Shown: positions 16,747 to 26,480, numbered from the stretch's first letter. The stretch: 64,000 bases of DNA from Candidatus Paracaedibacter symbiosus (GCF_000757605.1 NZ_JQAK01000005.1:38297-102296); one strand, 5' to 3'. Numbers and translations: made by a program. Notes: generated from the sequence alone by a model not told the origin.

Positions 16747-19062
16747 CTAGCCTAATAGCTTTAAGTATATTTTTTTATCATGGATATTGTATGGCTTTTG
16801 ATCATATTTATCTTTGTAGTACTTAATAATATGGCTGAAAATTGGTTGTGCTTCTGACATTTCTAACCTACAAGAACTGTGGACCATTCCAAACCTGGTA
16901 AACTCCAACATGTATTGCCAACCACTCGCTCTTTTATTTGCTTTAAATGCCAACCTTGCTTTTTTAAGGCAGGCTTTACCAAAATTAGCTTTTACATATG
17001 GCAAATATTCATTTGGCTTAAATTCCATCGTTATCCGATTTATAAATTGCTGGTCTGTTTCATCAATCTCTAGAGGGCTTTTGACAAAAGGATGAGCTAC
17101 TTGATATACCTCTTCAAAATTTTCTTTATCATTTTCCAGCATTTTAATTTTTCTTATGCATAATGGCAGGGAGTCAGGGAATCTAAGACATAAAATGTTA
17201 ATCACATTCGATGTAAAGCCTCTTGTTACGCCCTCTATTTTTGTGGAAAGTAATACCTGGGTAATAGCTGGATGAGTGTACCAGAAATCTAATTGTTCAA
17301 CTAAGGCAGCTTTTACAATTGTATTAGACACCCTCTCAAAAACTCGATCTCTTGGCAGTGTTTCACTGGAAGGTTGACGCGTTGCTAGAGTATATCTAAG
17401 TTCACTTAATACTCTAAAATCCCACCCAGTAGATGTATAATCAGGGCCTCCACCCGCCTTCTCCAAATTAGAAGGCATACCATAGTATTGCTCATGCGCC
17501 AACACTCGAAAAACGCTATATATATGGGGAAAAGGAAGAGAAAATCCTTTTTCTTCAATAGAGCTTCGCAGTTCACTAAGGAGCTTGGGCCAAAGAATAT
17601 TTTCATGTAAAAATTTCCCGCATTTAGTACAAGTATCAAGCCAAGAGTACGCATCCACAATAATGCCTAGTAACTTAGGTTGTGTTCCTTCTAAAATATC
17701 TTTCTTATGCTCTTCTTTAATTTTGTCTAAGCTACGAATTAATAATTGTGGATTTGTTCTTATTAGTTTTACAAATACCCGCTCACTGTGGGAGCCATAT
17801 CCCCCTATTGCATATTTTCTTATCCTTTCAGCAAAAGAAATATTAGGTCCATAGGCAGAGTCAGGGTTAGGGCATGTAAGCATATTTCCAAGTTTTTTAA
17901 TTAGGCCCCAAAATTGCCGTGATGTTTCTAATTCTTTTAAAGAATCAGGGTTAGCGCTACTACTTATGTAGATTAAAAGATTTAGTATATCGGTTTTTTG
18001 GGTATTATCTTCTAGTTTGCCTAGGGAGTTTTTTATTTGATCTAAAGCAGCGGAAATAAATAATTCTTTCTTATCTCTAAGAAATGCTTTAAAGGAGGCT
18101 TCCTTAAATCGTTTTTTATCTTGCTCCCCTTCTTCTTCAATAGCAGGTTTAGGAGGAGGCATCATTTCAAGCAATACCCTTACTGTGTCTTGACTAAGTT
18201 TAAAGAGAGAATCTAAATCATTTTTAAATAAAAAGCTTAAGAAACGACTTGTAAAATTTATAGTATTTTTTTGTTGTATAATATTATCTTTTGTATCTTT
18301 AATGTAAGGGCAGATGTCTGCAATTTTTTTAGCCACTTCAGCTAGGCGCCAAGGTTGAAAAACTTCCCATTCATCATTAACGATTCCATCATAAAGAGCG
18401 CAAGGGATATAGGCATCAGCTACATTATCTCCAGAATATATAGCCACCTTTGGGCCATCCTTATCTTTATAAATAAAGTTATAAAAATCCTCTATTTTTT
18501 GCTGGGTATCTGCCTTGCCATTGCCACTCATAAATACAATATCAGCACCCTTATCGTCCTTTAACATGCCTCCAGGAATAAGCTTTGGAATGCTATTATC
18601 ATCCCATTGAATTACAAAGCTAATATGAGGAACATAAATATTGGATTTGTCGGGTGTAAAGCTTTTCTCATGTATATCAAAATCGTTTACATAACCGTTT
18701 AACACCTTTAAAATAAGCCCCAGCTGGGATAAATATCCATAAATTTTTGAAGATAGTTTAAGGGGAGCGAGAGCTATGCTTTCACCTTGTCTAAGTAAGC
18801 CATAACCAACTTTAAGTTTGTCTTCGTCTTTTACAAAACGGATATAAGACTTTGTATAATCTTTTTCCTGTTCTAACCTGTGCCTCTGTCTTCCTTTTTG
18901 TTCAGTATATGTGATAAAGCGTGGCAACCATTCTTCAGACGTATACTCCTTTGGGTCATTAATAAGGCACATCTTCTTAGAATCAGAAGATTTTGCCTCA
19001 AATGAAATTGAGCAATTAAATAGTGTTAAGGCTATTACTAAGCAAGAAGTTTTTAAAAACAT
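16747..19062 (-). CDS. Large secreted protein of unknown function
   Basis: 771 residues with a signal peptide (MFLKTSCLVIALTLFNCSIS; the Cys could instead suit a lipoprotein, but the spacing is poor). The mature chain has no domain that I recognise. Residues about 290-460 are helical and repeat-like, which could be HEAT-type, and hydrophobic helical segments alternate to the C terminus. Two conspicuous pieces are IVFMSGNGKADTQQ and YSGDNVADAYIPCALYDGI near residues 180-230. It is a single gene flanked by IS remnants. Size, secretion signal and lack of relatives fit an envelope or host-interaction factor, which is inference. Confidence 0.6.
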   Translation of the reverse strand: MFLKTSCLVIALTLFNCSISFEAKSSDSKKMCLINDPKEYTSEEWLPRFITYTEQKGRQRHRLEQEKDYTKSYIRFVKDEDKLKVGYGLLRQGESIALAPLKLSSKIYGYLSQLGLILKVLNGYVNDFDIHEKSFTPDKSNIYVPHISFVIQWDDNSIPKLIPGGMLKDDKGADIVFMSGNGKADTQQKIEDFYNFIYKDKDGPKVAIYSGDNVADAYIPCALYDGIVNDEWEVFQPWRLAEVAKKIADICPYIKDTKDNIIQQKNTINFTSRFLSFLFKNDLDSLFKLSQDTVRVLLEMMPPPKPAIEEEGEQDKKRFKEASFKAFLRDKKELFISAALDQIKNSLGKLEDNTQKTDILNLLIYISSSANPDSLKELETSRQFWGLIKKLGNMLTCPNPDSAYGPNISFAERIRKYAIGGYGSHSERVFVKLIRTNPQLLIRSLDKIKEEHKKDILEGTQPKLLGIIVDAYSWLDTCTKCGKFLHENILWPKLLSELRSSIEEKGFSLPFPHIYSVFRVLAHEQYYGMPSNLEKAGGGPDYTSTGWDFRVLSELRYTLATRQPSSETLPRDRVFERVSNTIVKAALVEQLDFWYTHPAITQVLLSTKIEGVTRGFTSNVINILCLRFPDSLPLCIRKIKMLENDKENFEEVYQVAHPFVKSPLEIDETDQQFINRITMEFKPNEYLPYVKANFGKACLKKARLAFKANKRASGWQYMLEFTRFGMVHSSCRLEMSEAQPIFSHIIKYYKDKYDQKPYNIHDKKIYLKLLG

Positions 19063-19370
19063 ATGTTTTATCCATATTTATTTTTGAAAAAATATATAGT
19101 TTCGCTGCCGATTGTGATGGCCCAAATATTCTTAGCTAATTTCTTTTTACTAAAGCTTTATATGAAATTTACCTAGAGGAAAAACTTATTGTTTGTAACT
19201 TGCTTATGTTATCCCCTATTTAGCAAGCGAGCCCTAAGAATATGGGTAATTAATTGAAATTTAAAGGTTTTAATACGTATGTCATTTTTGGAGTAGAGTT
19301 GAGGTAAGCTCAAGAGTTAACATTAAAAAGGATGATGTTAATAAGCCACATACTATAAAGTATCTGTGTG
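19063..19370. other. Intergenic upstream of the 771-residue gene
   Basis: 308 bp of AT-rich sequence that must hold the promoter of the minus-strand gene; no distinct box or small gene could be supported. Confidence 0.35.
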
Positions 19371-19537
19371 GTGGTCCCCAATTATAGGACAGTTTAGCAG
19401 CAAAAATAAGCTATGAGTAATGATAGCTTTGTATTTTAACAGCTTTGTTTCTGAGGCTTTTGAGTTAAATGTGGCCATGTAAATTTAAGAATGAGGTCAG
19501 TCTTTCTGCCGTGCCCTCCAGGTTTTGAATGGTCTCC
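19371..19537. mobile_element. IS end remnants (IS3-type)
   Basis: GTGGTCCCCAATTATAGGAC with GTTTAGCAGCAAAAATAAG at 19371-19411 reappears, diverged, at 45169-45205, indicating a shared IS end. At 19521-19537 GTTTTGAATGGTCTCC is the complement of GGAGACCATTCAAAA at 21096, the edge of the IS3 fragment there. No transposase remains between them. Confidence 0.4.
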
Positions 19538-19571
19538 TACTCTCATCTCCTATCCTGCTTGCTACGGCACA

Positions 19572-19897
19572 CTCTCATCCATACGCCAACTTCCATTAAC
19601 TGGCTTCTTGCGCTTGCGTACCCTTTTATCAATGAGAGGAACAAATCGACGCACCCATCTTTGTAACGTTGAATGATCAAATGGGTGCCTCGAATCACCA
19701 TCATTTCTTCTAATTCTCGATAACTTAGGGAGAACCGACATTTCATATATACAAAAAGCATGATCACAGATGGAGACGAACAAAATCCTTTAAAGTAATG
19801 TAGCAGCGGCGGCGATATAATGAGCATCTAAAATTTATTCTTTTTGCAATGAATCTTGAACTCATTTCACCTTGTTTTCAACAGATGCGACAGAACC
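19572..19897 (-). pseudogene. Truncated, frameshifted IS6-family transposase (third copy of the 22183 type)
   Basis: The minus strand reads CRFSLSYRELEEMM and, after a frame change near VIRGTHL, QRWVRRFVPLIDKRVRKRKK and GSWRMDE. These match the N-terminal third of the transposase at 22244-22948. The outer IS tip AGATGCGACAGAACC is intact at 19883-19897; everything past the first catalytic Asp is lost. Confidence 0.8.
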
Positions 19898-19908
19898 GAT
19901 AATACTAC

Positions 19909-20997
19909 TTATCCAACTACTTTAAAGAAATTTAAGCCTTCTTGGTTTAATAAATTTAACAAACCATCTTCCCCTAATAAGTGAGCACAACCCACAATTA
20001 TAAGGATAGAAGAGTCGCCATTGTTTTTAATAATATCTTTTATTTTAGGTAACCATATTTTGTTGCGTTTAGTAGTGTCTTCTCGAATGTACTCTTTGAG
20101 GTATTCCTCATCTCCATTTAAATAAGCTTCATTTATTGCTTTTCCCATCAGTTGCTTTACAAGTTGCTGTCTGTTTATATTTTTTTTATGTATTTTTTTT
20201 GCTAATTCGGCTTCTTCATCTGCTGATGAAGGGTATAAATTTAGCAACTTTTGAATATTGTGTTTAAGTTGGTTGGTACTTACTTCAAATTTTTCTCTTG
20301 CTAGTTGATCTAGTTTTCCTGAAGTCTCCAATCTAGTATGTCCATCTTCTAAGCCATAAGTTTTTTTAAAATGTAAGCAATTAATATAAGAGTCTATCGT
20401 TTGATGACTATTACTATATTGTTCGCTATTTCTACCTGCAGAGATGTTTGAAAACCCAGTTAGTGAAAATTTTTCCAAAAGCTCTTGTCTTCTAATCTCA
20501 ATATTGCTTTTAATACAATCATTCAATATTGAGGGAGGAACTCCTTTTACTTCCAAACCCCAGGCATTTTTAAGATCTAAACTAAATTTTTTTAAAAGAA
20601 TGCTATGATGCTCAGGGGTTAAGTTATCATCAGGCCAATTAGGAGGAATTGAATCAAGGTAACCCTTTTGCTGCAGCGTTTCTAAGGTTACATCTGCAAA
20701 GTCAAATAGCTCAGGAAAGTCCCACGACCTTAAATTAAAAACTTCTTTTACAAGAATACTTGCCTTTTTCATTAGTTCTTTTATTGAATCATCGATACAA
20801 GAATGAGGCAAAGTATGCAAAGTTCCAAACAAATACACTACTGGGGCCTCAAGATCATTAGCACCCTCTAATTGATAGAAAAATAAACTTTTTACAGCTG
20901 GTTCTGTGCCTTCCTTAATAGTATCATCTTCTGCAGCTTGAGGAGCAACGCCTAGTGCAATGATAAAATAAAAAAAGCAAGCAAATATTTTTAACAT
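19909..20997 (-). CDS. Secreted GumN/TraB-family protein
   Basis: 362 residues: signal peptide (ACFFYFIIALGVAPQAA) followed by the TraB/GumN fold. The family signatures are YLFGTLHTLP (His61) near the start and VGCAHLLGEDGLLNLLNQEG at the C terminus; GumN domains carry these paired GxxH motifs and are thought to be membrane-associated metallo-hydrolases of unclear substrate. A Lys-rich helical insert (AKKIHKKNINRQQLVKQL) lies at about 270-290. It is likely periplasmic or exported. It stands alone between IS remnants; a promoter region of about 100 bp precedes it. Confidence 0.8.
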   Translation of the reverse strand: MLKIFACFFYFIIALGVAPQAAEDDTIKEGTEPAVKSLFFYQLEGANDLEAPVVYLFGTLHTLPHSCIDDSIKELMKKASILVKEVFNLRSWDFPELFDFADVTLETLQQKGYLDSIPPNWPDDNLTPEHHSILLKKFSLDLKNAWGLEVKGVPPSILNDCIKSNIEIRRQELLEKFSLTGFSNISAGRNSEQYSNSHQTIDSYINCLHFKKTYGLEDGHTRLETSGKLDQLAREKFEVSTNQLKHNIQKLLNLYPSSADEEAELAKKIHKKNINRQQLVKQLMGKAINEAYLNGDEEYLKEYIREDTTKRNKIWLPKIKDIIKNNGDSSILIIVGCAHLLGEDGLLNLLNQEGLNFFKVVG

Positions 20998-21095
20998 ATA
21001 TATTTTCCTTTAATTTTAATAAGACAAAAGATATTAGAGAATTTTGCAACAGGAATAACTTCTTCATTTTCCTTTCTAATTTTTTACTTATTTCG

Positions 21096-21459
21096 GAGAC
21101 CATTCAAAAGTTGGAGCTGCGACACGAGGTCTTTGTTGAGAGGGTGCTGTCAAGGGATATTGATCAGCATGAGGGGCAAAGGGCGCAGCAACGATAATGC
21201 CAACATTGAGCGGTTATGGCGCACATTAAAGTATGAATGGACACTGCTCAATGGCTATAGAGGTGTGGCAGATTACAAAAAGCTATTACCCAAGTTTGTA
21301 GCGTGGCCTAATCACACTAGGCCACATCAAGCACTAAACTATCAAACGCCTGCTGAGGTGTTGGTTAGTAGGCCTGGTGGATATGAGGAAAACCCTGACG
21401 ACTTTCCTACAATATCCACGAGACCCAACAGCATTTGTAACCAGGAAAGGCTCTCTTAA
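21096..21459 (+). pseudogene. C-terminal fragment of an IS3-family transposase
   Basis: The frame reads ISMRGKGRSNDNANIERLWR, then LKYEW and HTRPHQALNYQTPAEVL: the last third of an IS3 OrfB integrase domain including the catalytic Glu (NIERLWR). The earlier catalytic Asp region is missing. GGAGACCATTCAAAA at 21096 is a candidate IS tip. Confidence 0.8.
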
Positions 21460-21484
21460 TTTTGGACTTTTTTTGATATGATCC

Positions 21485-21924
21485 ATGGGTGCACTTCCCC
21501 TTTTCTCAAGGCAGGTTGTGGGACTCAGTATGGGGCAAAGACAAACAAAGGATCTTGTCATAAATGCGTTAAGGCAAGCCATTCTTCATAGAGGCATCCT
21601 TCAAGCTTTAGTGCATCATTCAGATCGAGGAAGTCAATATGCCAGTCATGAATTTCAGGCTCTCCTGCAAGATTATGGGATCACACCAAGCATGAGTGGG
21701 ACAGGCAATTTTATGACAACTCTGTCATGAAGAGCTTCTTTGCAATGCTTAAAGGAGAATGTACGTTCTTTGAAAATTACGAAGATCGAGAACAATCAAA
21801 AAATAGTATTTTTGATTATTGTTTTATTTTCTATAATCAAAAAAGAATTCATTCGACTCTCGAGTATCTCTGCCCAAAGGAGTTTGAAAGAAGAGCGCTC
21901 TCATTGGAAGATTCTGTCCATTAA
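21485..21924 (+). pseudogene. Second IS3-family OrfB fragment, frameshifted
   Basis: Two frames join: HHSDRGSQYASHEFQALLQ (second catalytic Asp) and, one base off, MKSFFAMLKGECTFF to RIHSTLEYLCPKEFE. Adding one T to the T4 run at 21709-21712 gives GNFYDNSVMKSFF, the expected reading, so this break also lies in a short homopolymer. The N-terminal half and OrfA are absent, so the element is dead regardless. Confidence 0.8.
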
Positions 21925-21925
21925 C

Positions 21926-22182
21926 GCGGGCCAAGTCCAGTCTTCTCAAACACCTCTTCCTGACCATATTTCCGCCCGTTGGCAGGATATTCCTCGACTT
22001 ATGGAAGGATGGTTAAAAGCTTATAATATTCTCCATAAGGACAAAGAGATTAACGCGGTCATACTCGCTGCGGCTATAGCTTTTGGTTTTGTATTTATTC
22101 ATCTTTTTGTTGATGGAAATGGACGAATACATCGATATCTTATTCATCATGTATTAGCTGATCTTGATTTTACTCCTAAAGG
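21926..22182 (+). pseudogene. Fic-domain protein fragment
   Basis: An 85-codon open stretch contains HLFVDGNGRIHRYLIHH, the Fic AMPylation motif HxFx(D/E)GNGRxxR, preceded by a helix ending AIAFGFVFI. It has no start and is cut by the IS3 remnant on the left and by the IS6 tip at 22183 on the right, so both ends of the gene are gone. It is unlike the two intact Fic genes in the window in surrounding residues. Confidence 0.75.
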
Positions 22183-23016
22183 TTCTGTCGCATCTGTGAG
22201 ATAAGATTATGGATTAGACCAATACGGACTGATTCCGGACAAATTAAGCCATCAGATTTAAAAAATTATGGAAAGAGGAGTTGGAAGCATTTTGACCGAT
22301 AATTTGTCCTTTTTGAATCATACGAATATTTTCTATCCCAGTAATCGTTACCTTGGCTGAATGAAAGTTCTTAAACCCGAGAGTTGGCCTTGTGCGCTTT
22401 TTGATAAAGCGATGATCTTGCTCGACAATGTTATTAAGATACTTAATTTGCCGGATTTCAATTTCATCTTCTTTAAGGACATCCTTGTTAAAACTGTCAA
22501 GCGCTGCTTTATTACTGCCACTTTTATCAACAGTGACTTTGTCAGGATGTCCACTTTCCTTAAAGGCTTTTCTAAAAAAAGCCTTTGCTGCAATGGCATC
22601 TCTCCTGGCCCGAAGCAGAAAATCAATGGTGTTACCTTCTTTGTCTACAGCTCTATAAAGATAGACCCATTTGCCATTTAACTTAATATAGGTCTCGTCC
22701 ATTCTCCAACTTCCCTTAACTGGTTTCTTATGTTGACGAACCCTCTTGTCAATGAGAGGAACAAAGCGTTTCACCCATCTTTGTAACGTTGAAAGGTCAA
22801 TTTCGGTGCCTCGGACCATCATCATCTCTTCTAATTCACGGTAGCTGAGTGAAAAACGGCATTTCATATAAACAAACAGCATAATAACCTCAGCTGAGGA
22901 ACAAAATCCTTTAAAATGGGGAAGTAATTTCGTTGATATTGTAAGCATTGAATAAACCTCTTATTGCCTACAATTTACCCCTAACTAACTTGACACACAA
23001 TAGATGCGACAGAACC
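22183..23016 (-). mobile_element. IS6-family element, type A copy 1 (834 bp)
   Basis: Bounded by inverted tips GGTTCTGTCGCATCTG at 22183 and the complement ending 23016. Nearly identical copy at 53309-54143, remnant at 19572-19897, and left-end piece at 56041-56131. No 8-bp target duplication is seen, suggesting recombination between copies after insertion. It truncates a Fic gene on its left. Confidence 0.9.
22244..22948 (-). CDS. IS6-family transposase (type A)
   Basis: 234 residues, full length. N-terminal HTH region (SLSYRELEEMMMVRG), then the DDE triad: Asp in GSWRMDETYIK, Asp in KVTVDKSGSNK and Glu in NNIVEQDHRFIK. The enzyme carries out replicative transposition and cointegrate formation. 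It differs from the copy at 53377 by only two residues (Thr/Pro in the N-terminal MLTIS segment and Leu/Phe before SYREL), so both appear functional and recent. Confidence 0.93.
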   Translation of the reverse strand: MLTISTKLLPHFKGFCSSAEVIMLFVYMKCRFSLSYRELEEMMMVRGTEIDLSTLQRWVKRFVPLIDKRVRQHKKPVKGSWRMDETYIKLNGKWVYLYRAVDKEGNTIDFLLRARRDAIAAKAFFRKAFKESGHPDKVTVDKSGSNKAALDSFNKDVLKEDEIEIRQIKYLNNIVEQDHRFIKKRTRPTLGFKNFHSAKVTITGIENIRMIQKGQIIGQNASNSSFHNFLNLMA

Positions 23017-23551
23017 CGGTTTTTGTTGTCCTTATTTACTTTCGTCCGCATTAATTAAGAATCTCATTTTAAATGTAGCAGCAGTTAACTTGACGGCGCC
23101 TTTGTAGGGATTCTTGAGTGAATTGACAAGCGGTGCGAATTAATCTGTTTAACTCGTCTTCATCAGGATGATCACCTATGATAGAAAAATCTATATCTTG
23201 TGAGAATCGATTATAGCTTTTAAAATAGCATTTTCGAAGACATGCACCTCCTTTAAATACCAAATATGGACGAAGCTCTTGTGTTTTTGAAAAGCCATAT
23301 AACAACCAAGATATAGCATAATCCTGTTCTATTAAAGCCCTGTCAATAAAGGCTTTTTCTTGCTGCTCTTCAATTAATTTACTAATTAACATTGGTTAAT
23401 AGGCTTACTAAATATCTTCCTTATTTTTAATTATACCAGAGCAATTATCACTTTTCTTTTAATTTTAAAAATATGTATTAAAGATGCTGTTACATTTAAA
23501 ATGAGATTCTTAATTAATGCGGACGAAAGTAAACAAGGACAGCAAAAACCG
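23017..23551. repeat. Pair of about 67-bp inverted repeats flanking an AbiEii fragment
   Basis: 23017-23083 and 23484-23551 are inverted copies with a few mismatches; both contain ATTAATTAAGAATCTCATTT or its complement plus TTCGTCCGC. The left arm touches the IS6 tip at 23016. At 23084-23100 GTTAACTTGACGGCGCC is an exact IS tip of the 25645 type, left inside the abi gene. The structure looks like a duplicated and inverted flank created by IS-mediated rearrangement. Confidence 0.7.
23069..23392 (-). pseudogene. AbiEii/AbiGii-type nucleotidyltransferase toxin, N-terminal fragment
   Basis: 107 codons: LLYGFSKTQELRPYLVFKGG, then CLRKCYFKSYNRFSQDIDFS. The FKGG...RFSxDIDF signature is that of AbiEii toxins, nucleotidyltransferases of type IV toxin-antitoxin abortive-infection systems. 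Full proteins are about 250-300 residues; here the frame runs into an IS tip at 23100 and ends. No AbiEi antitoxin is present upstream in the remaining sequence. A dead remnant. Confidence 0.8.
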
Positions 23552-23776
23552 TCATCAAAGGGGTTGCGTCAAGAACCCCCGATAAGTCGCCTTTCAGTTT
23601 TCAGAGCAGGGTTTTCTGGGGAAAATCTTGAAATTTCTCTATTCTGGCCTAGTGTAATGGAATGGACCCGCCCACTTTAAAAAAGGCTTAAAATAAGCCA
23701 GAATGACAAGACTTAACAAGCGGTAAACTGGCTCTGGTGCAGAAATAATTTTTTAGACGTATTTTTAAAAACACTT

Positions 23777-23926
23777 ATGCAGAAAGGTACGCTCTGGGCA
23801 AGCAGTGGTGCATGGGCATCGTCCTATAATTATGTCCGCGTTAAAGACTGGACTTTTACCCTGCCTAACAAAGCCCCTAGAATGCCCCCTATAGATCGTG
23901 GTTTAATTAGGCTTATGAGAGTATAA
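23777..23926 (+). CDS. Short frame, possibly a gene remnant
   Basis: 49 codons, MQKGTLWASSGAWASSYNYV continuing to GLIRLMRV. The frame is open for some ten codons before the ATG too. The sequence looks protein-like (Trp and Tyr rich) but no family is recognised; it may be the tail of a lost gene. It lies 17 bp from the convergent end of the next gene. Confidence 0.3.
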   Translation: MQKGTLWASSGAWASSYNYVRVKDWTFTLPNKAPRMPPIDRGLIRLMRV

Positions 23927-23943
23927 AATGTGTTTAATTGTCA

Positions 23944-25026
23944 TCAACTTATACTCTTTTTTACAGACGCCATAGAACCAATATTTCCTTGATCCGTATG
24001 AGCTCGTCGTCTATTAGGACTTGGATGGGTAATGCAAATTTTAGAAAGAGAGTCTTGTTCGTCCCCTCCTGACTTCATAATTTCTTGTTTCTTCTTGGCA
24101 TCATTTAATTTGGTCTCAAACAATGCAAGCTGATGAATCGTTAAGCTTCCAGTCCCAGTCACCCAGTAGATCTCTAAACCTATTGTTGTTAACAAATTTC
24201 CCATATTTTGAATATGGCTTGCCACCATCATAGGGTCTTGTTTCCTCAAAGAATGTTTGCCTTGGAGGTAACTCATCCCTTTAACATACATTGTTTCAAG
24301 TTCATCTAAATCCCCTTTAAGAACGTAAACATATTTTTCATCAGCTTGCTTAATTGTACCGGTCTTTTTATGTTCTTCTATTGTTTTTTTAACCATATTA
24401 AAGTATTTTATTCTATCTTCCCAATCCTTCTCAATATTTTCTGGATTAAGTGTATGCTGTTTGGTTAATGTTATATTAACACTTGGAGAGCTTAACTCAA
24501 AATTCTGCGAGGTTTTAGAGCGACTGCCTTTCTCTCTCTTTTTGCTCTTTAGCCCTTCTTCTTTAGGCAATTCTTCTAAAGATTTGGACATATTTATATT
24601 ATTTTTTAGCAATCTATTGTATAGATTACGGGGAGACTTAGGAGAAGTTGAAGAGATGATTATAGAGGAGCTTGTACTGGAAAGTTTCTTAGGTTCCTGA
24701 GAAATTATTGGTAATTGCTCTCTAGATTTATTGCGCTGAAAAAATCTTTTTATTTTACTGACATGACCTGTGGAGGTGATTTTTCTTTGTTCCTCTTGTG
24801 TATGGCCAAGGTTACCTAAGGGCAGAATTTTGGTACTTGAGTCATTACTGAATTCTTCAAACATCTTAATTTTTTCTTTTACGGATCTAGTATCTCGTAA
24901 AGAGATAGAAGGTGTAAGGATGGAAGGCTTACTTGGTATTTGCTCTTTATCAAAGTCCGATGAATAGACAGGAGTTGATACCTCGGCAATCAATAATACA
25001 GTAGTAAGCAGAAGAAATTTTTTCAT
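23944..25026 (-). CDS. Secreted Ser/Lys-rich protein of unknown function
   Basis: 360 residues with a clean signal peptide (MKKFLLLTTVLLIAEVSTPV, ending YS). Residues about 30-200 are low-complexity, rich in Ser, Lys and Pro (LSSTSSSIIISSTSPKSPRN) and likely disordered. Residues about 205-320 are helical: EDRIKYFNMVKKTIEEHKK, then KYVYVLKGDLDELETMYV. No domain is recognised. The same build (signal peptide, disordered middle, helical end) recurs in other orphans here and is common among exported proteins of intracellular bacteria. Confidence 0.6.
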   Translation of the reverse strand: MKKFLLLTTVLLIAEVSTPVYSSDFDKEQIPSKPSILTPSISLRDTRSVKEKIKMFEEFSNDSSTKILPLGNLGHTQEEQRKITSTGHVSKIKRFFQRNKSREQLPIISQEPKKLSSTSSSIIISSTSPKSPRNLYNRLLKNNINMSKSLEELPKEEGLKSKKREKGSRSKTSQNFELSSPSVNITLTKQHTLNPENIEKDWEDRIKYFNMVKKTIEEHKKTGTIKQADEKYVYVLKGDLDELETMYVKGMSYLQGKHSLRKQDPMMVASHIQNMGNLLTTIGLEIYWVTGTGSLTIHQLALFETKLNDAKKKQEIMKSGGDEQDSLSKICITHPSPNRRRAHTDQGNIGSMASVKKSIS

Positions 25027-25269
25027 AACAAAACTCTTAAAATGAATTGACTGGCCAACTTATACCAATCTGCCTGCCTCAAAAAGGCAGAATCAAAACT
25101 ATCAAAAAATTCAGCATTTTTATCCATCAAAATAGGAAGATTGTAGCGTACTAGATTAAAATCTCATAGGATATTCTATATGCTACAATGCTGAAAAGAA
25201 TATATTATTCTTATTATTTCTTTTAACTTTAACATCTTTAAGTTCTTGATACCAGTCCTGATTTAAATA

Positions 25270-25400
25270 AAATCAGCTCGCCATGGAGAGTCGCTCTAAG
25301 TAATGGGAGCTGCTTATCCGAGTGTGCCTGGCATGAATAGAAGCTTGGAGGCGAAAGTCCTCTACCCATCCTGATGGAAGAGAAGGGTTAGTATAACACT
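25270..25400 (+). ncRNA. Possible group II intron 5-prime fragment
   Basis: GTGTGCCTGGCATGAATAG followed by CTTGGAGGCGAAAGTCCTCT is reminiscent of the 5-prime domain I sequence of bacterial group II introns with a reverse transcriptase. No intron-encoded protein follows. A matching kind of fragment lies at 33513-33625 on the other strand. Recognition is from memory of the consensus, so this is tentative. Confidence 0.35.
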
Positions 25401-25505
25401 TACCGTGCTAGGTTTTTGCGTATATGTTGAAAATACTTTGATTTTTATTGAGATAGACCATGTTAATCGTAGGTAGGGAAACAACAGGGCATAAGCAAGG
25501 CTGAA

Positions 25506-25644
25506 TCAATTTTTCTCATTTGAGAGGGGAGGGTGTTCACCTTCTTCTTTAGCTTCTTTTTTTTCCCTCATTTTTTGCTGCCATGCCTGACGTTTTTTCT
25601 TCTTTTCAGCATAAAATTGTTTCTTGTGTTCAATATAGGCGGCC
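25506..25644 (-). pseudogene. Lys/Glu-rich C-terminal tail of a gene cut by an IS
   Basis: About 45 codons read YIEHKKQFYAEKKKKRQAWQ to PPLSNEKN and stop at 25506. The start that gives a longer frame lies inside the IS tip at 25645, so the 5-prime part of the original gene has been lost. Not recognisable. Confidence 0.4.
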
Positions 25645-26480
25645 GGCGCCGTCAAGTTAACTTTTGTAGAGATAGTAAAGATATGTTTAATTAGACCTAT
25701 TAGACGCAAATGAGCTCTTGAGCCGCCTCAGACCAAACAGTACAGAACCGCTCTAAAAGCACACTTTCTCTCAGATGCTTTTTTCAAATATCGCCCCACC
25801 CCTATGGCAAAAAGATTACGAACTTTTCCCATAATGGCTAATGTTCTCTGCACACTCTGAGGGGATTTAAACTTAATCAAACATTTTTCTTTACGGCGTG
25901 TAGGTAAATGAGCATTTTCAGCTCGATTGTTTAATCCTTTATGGGATCGGTGTTGAGTTCCTCGACACATAGCTTGTATTGGTTTTTTGTAGCTTTTCAA
26001 TTTATCTGTGACAATGACTCTAGGGGTAGGATAACTGTCTAATAACCGGCTTAAAAACCGAATTGCCGCTTTCTTATTCCGACGTTTCTGAAGAAAGACA
26101 TCCAGTTCATATCCCTCACAATCCACGGCACGCCACAAGATAAATATCTCTCCATTGACCTTCACTGTCATTTCGTCAAGGTGCCACTTATCCGAAGGTT
26201 TTCTCTCTCGCTTTTTAATAACGTTTCTGAACTGGCTTGAAAATTTAATACTCCAAGAACGAATCGTTTCATAAGAGACTTGAAACCCACGGTAAGCCAT
26301 CTGTTCTTCAATATCTCGATAGCTGTTATTAAACCGATGATAAATCCACACAGCTTGACTAATAATAGAAACAGGAAATCGATGACGACGGGGAGCAATT
26401 GATAATGTCATGTTCTAACTCTTTAAGCCTTTTTCCCATTTCTATCACTATAGAGATTTCTTGCCTACGTTAACTTGACG
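25645..26480 (-). mobile_element. IS6-family element, type C
   Basis: Left tip GGCGCCGTCAAGTTAAC at 25645; right tip GTTAACTTGACG ends at 26480 and lacks the last few bases. The same tip sequence is found alone at 23084-23100 and, diverged, at 58159. It contains one intact transposase gene. Confidence 0.8.
25728..26411 (-). CDS. IS6-family (IS240-like DDE) transposase, type C
   Basis: 227 residues. NNSYRDIEEQMAYRGFQVS is the N-terminal HTH-like start, then KWHLDEMTVKVNGE (first Asp), VIVTDKLKSYKKP (second Asp) and NNRAENAHLPTRRKEK (Glu), the complete DDE set. Only distantly like the type A and B transposases here. The remnant at 58222 is a relative of this type. Confidence 0.88.
   Translation of the reverse strand: MTLSIAPRRHRFPVSIISQAVWIYHRFNNSYRDIEEQMAYRGFQVSYETIRSWSIKFSSQFRNVIKKRERKPSDKWHLDEMTVKVNGEIFILWRAVDCEGYELDVFLQKRRNKKAAIRFLSRLLDSYPTPRVIVTDKLKSYKKPIQAMCRGTQHRSHKGLNNRAENAHLPTRRKEKCLIKFKSPQSVQRTLAIMGKVRNLFAIGVGRYLKKASERKCAFRAVLYCLV

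Noticed and set aside
21740..21925. First 60 codons of the long frame leading into the Fic fragment
   Set aside because: This part is the IS3 transposase read in the wrong frame; only the part from about 21926 is Fic.
22361..22681. Frames opposite the IS6 transposase (and their twins at 53644-53977)
   Set aside because: Antisense shadows that recur only because the IS is repeated.
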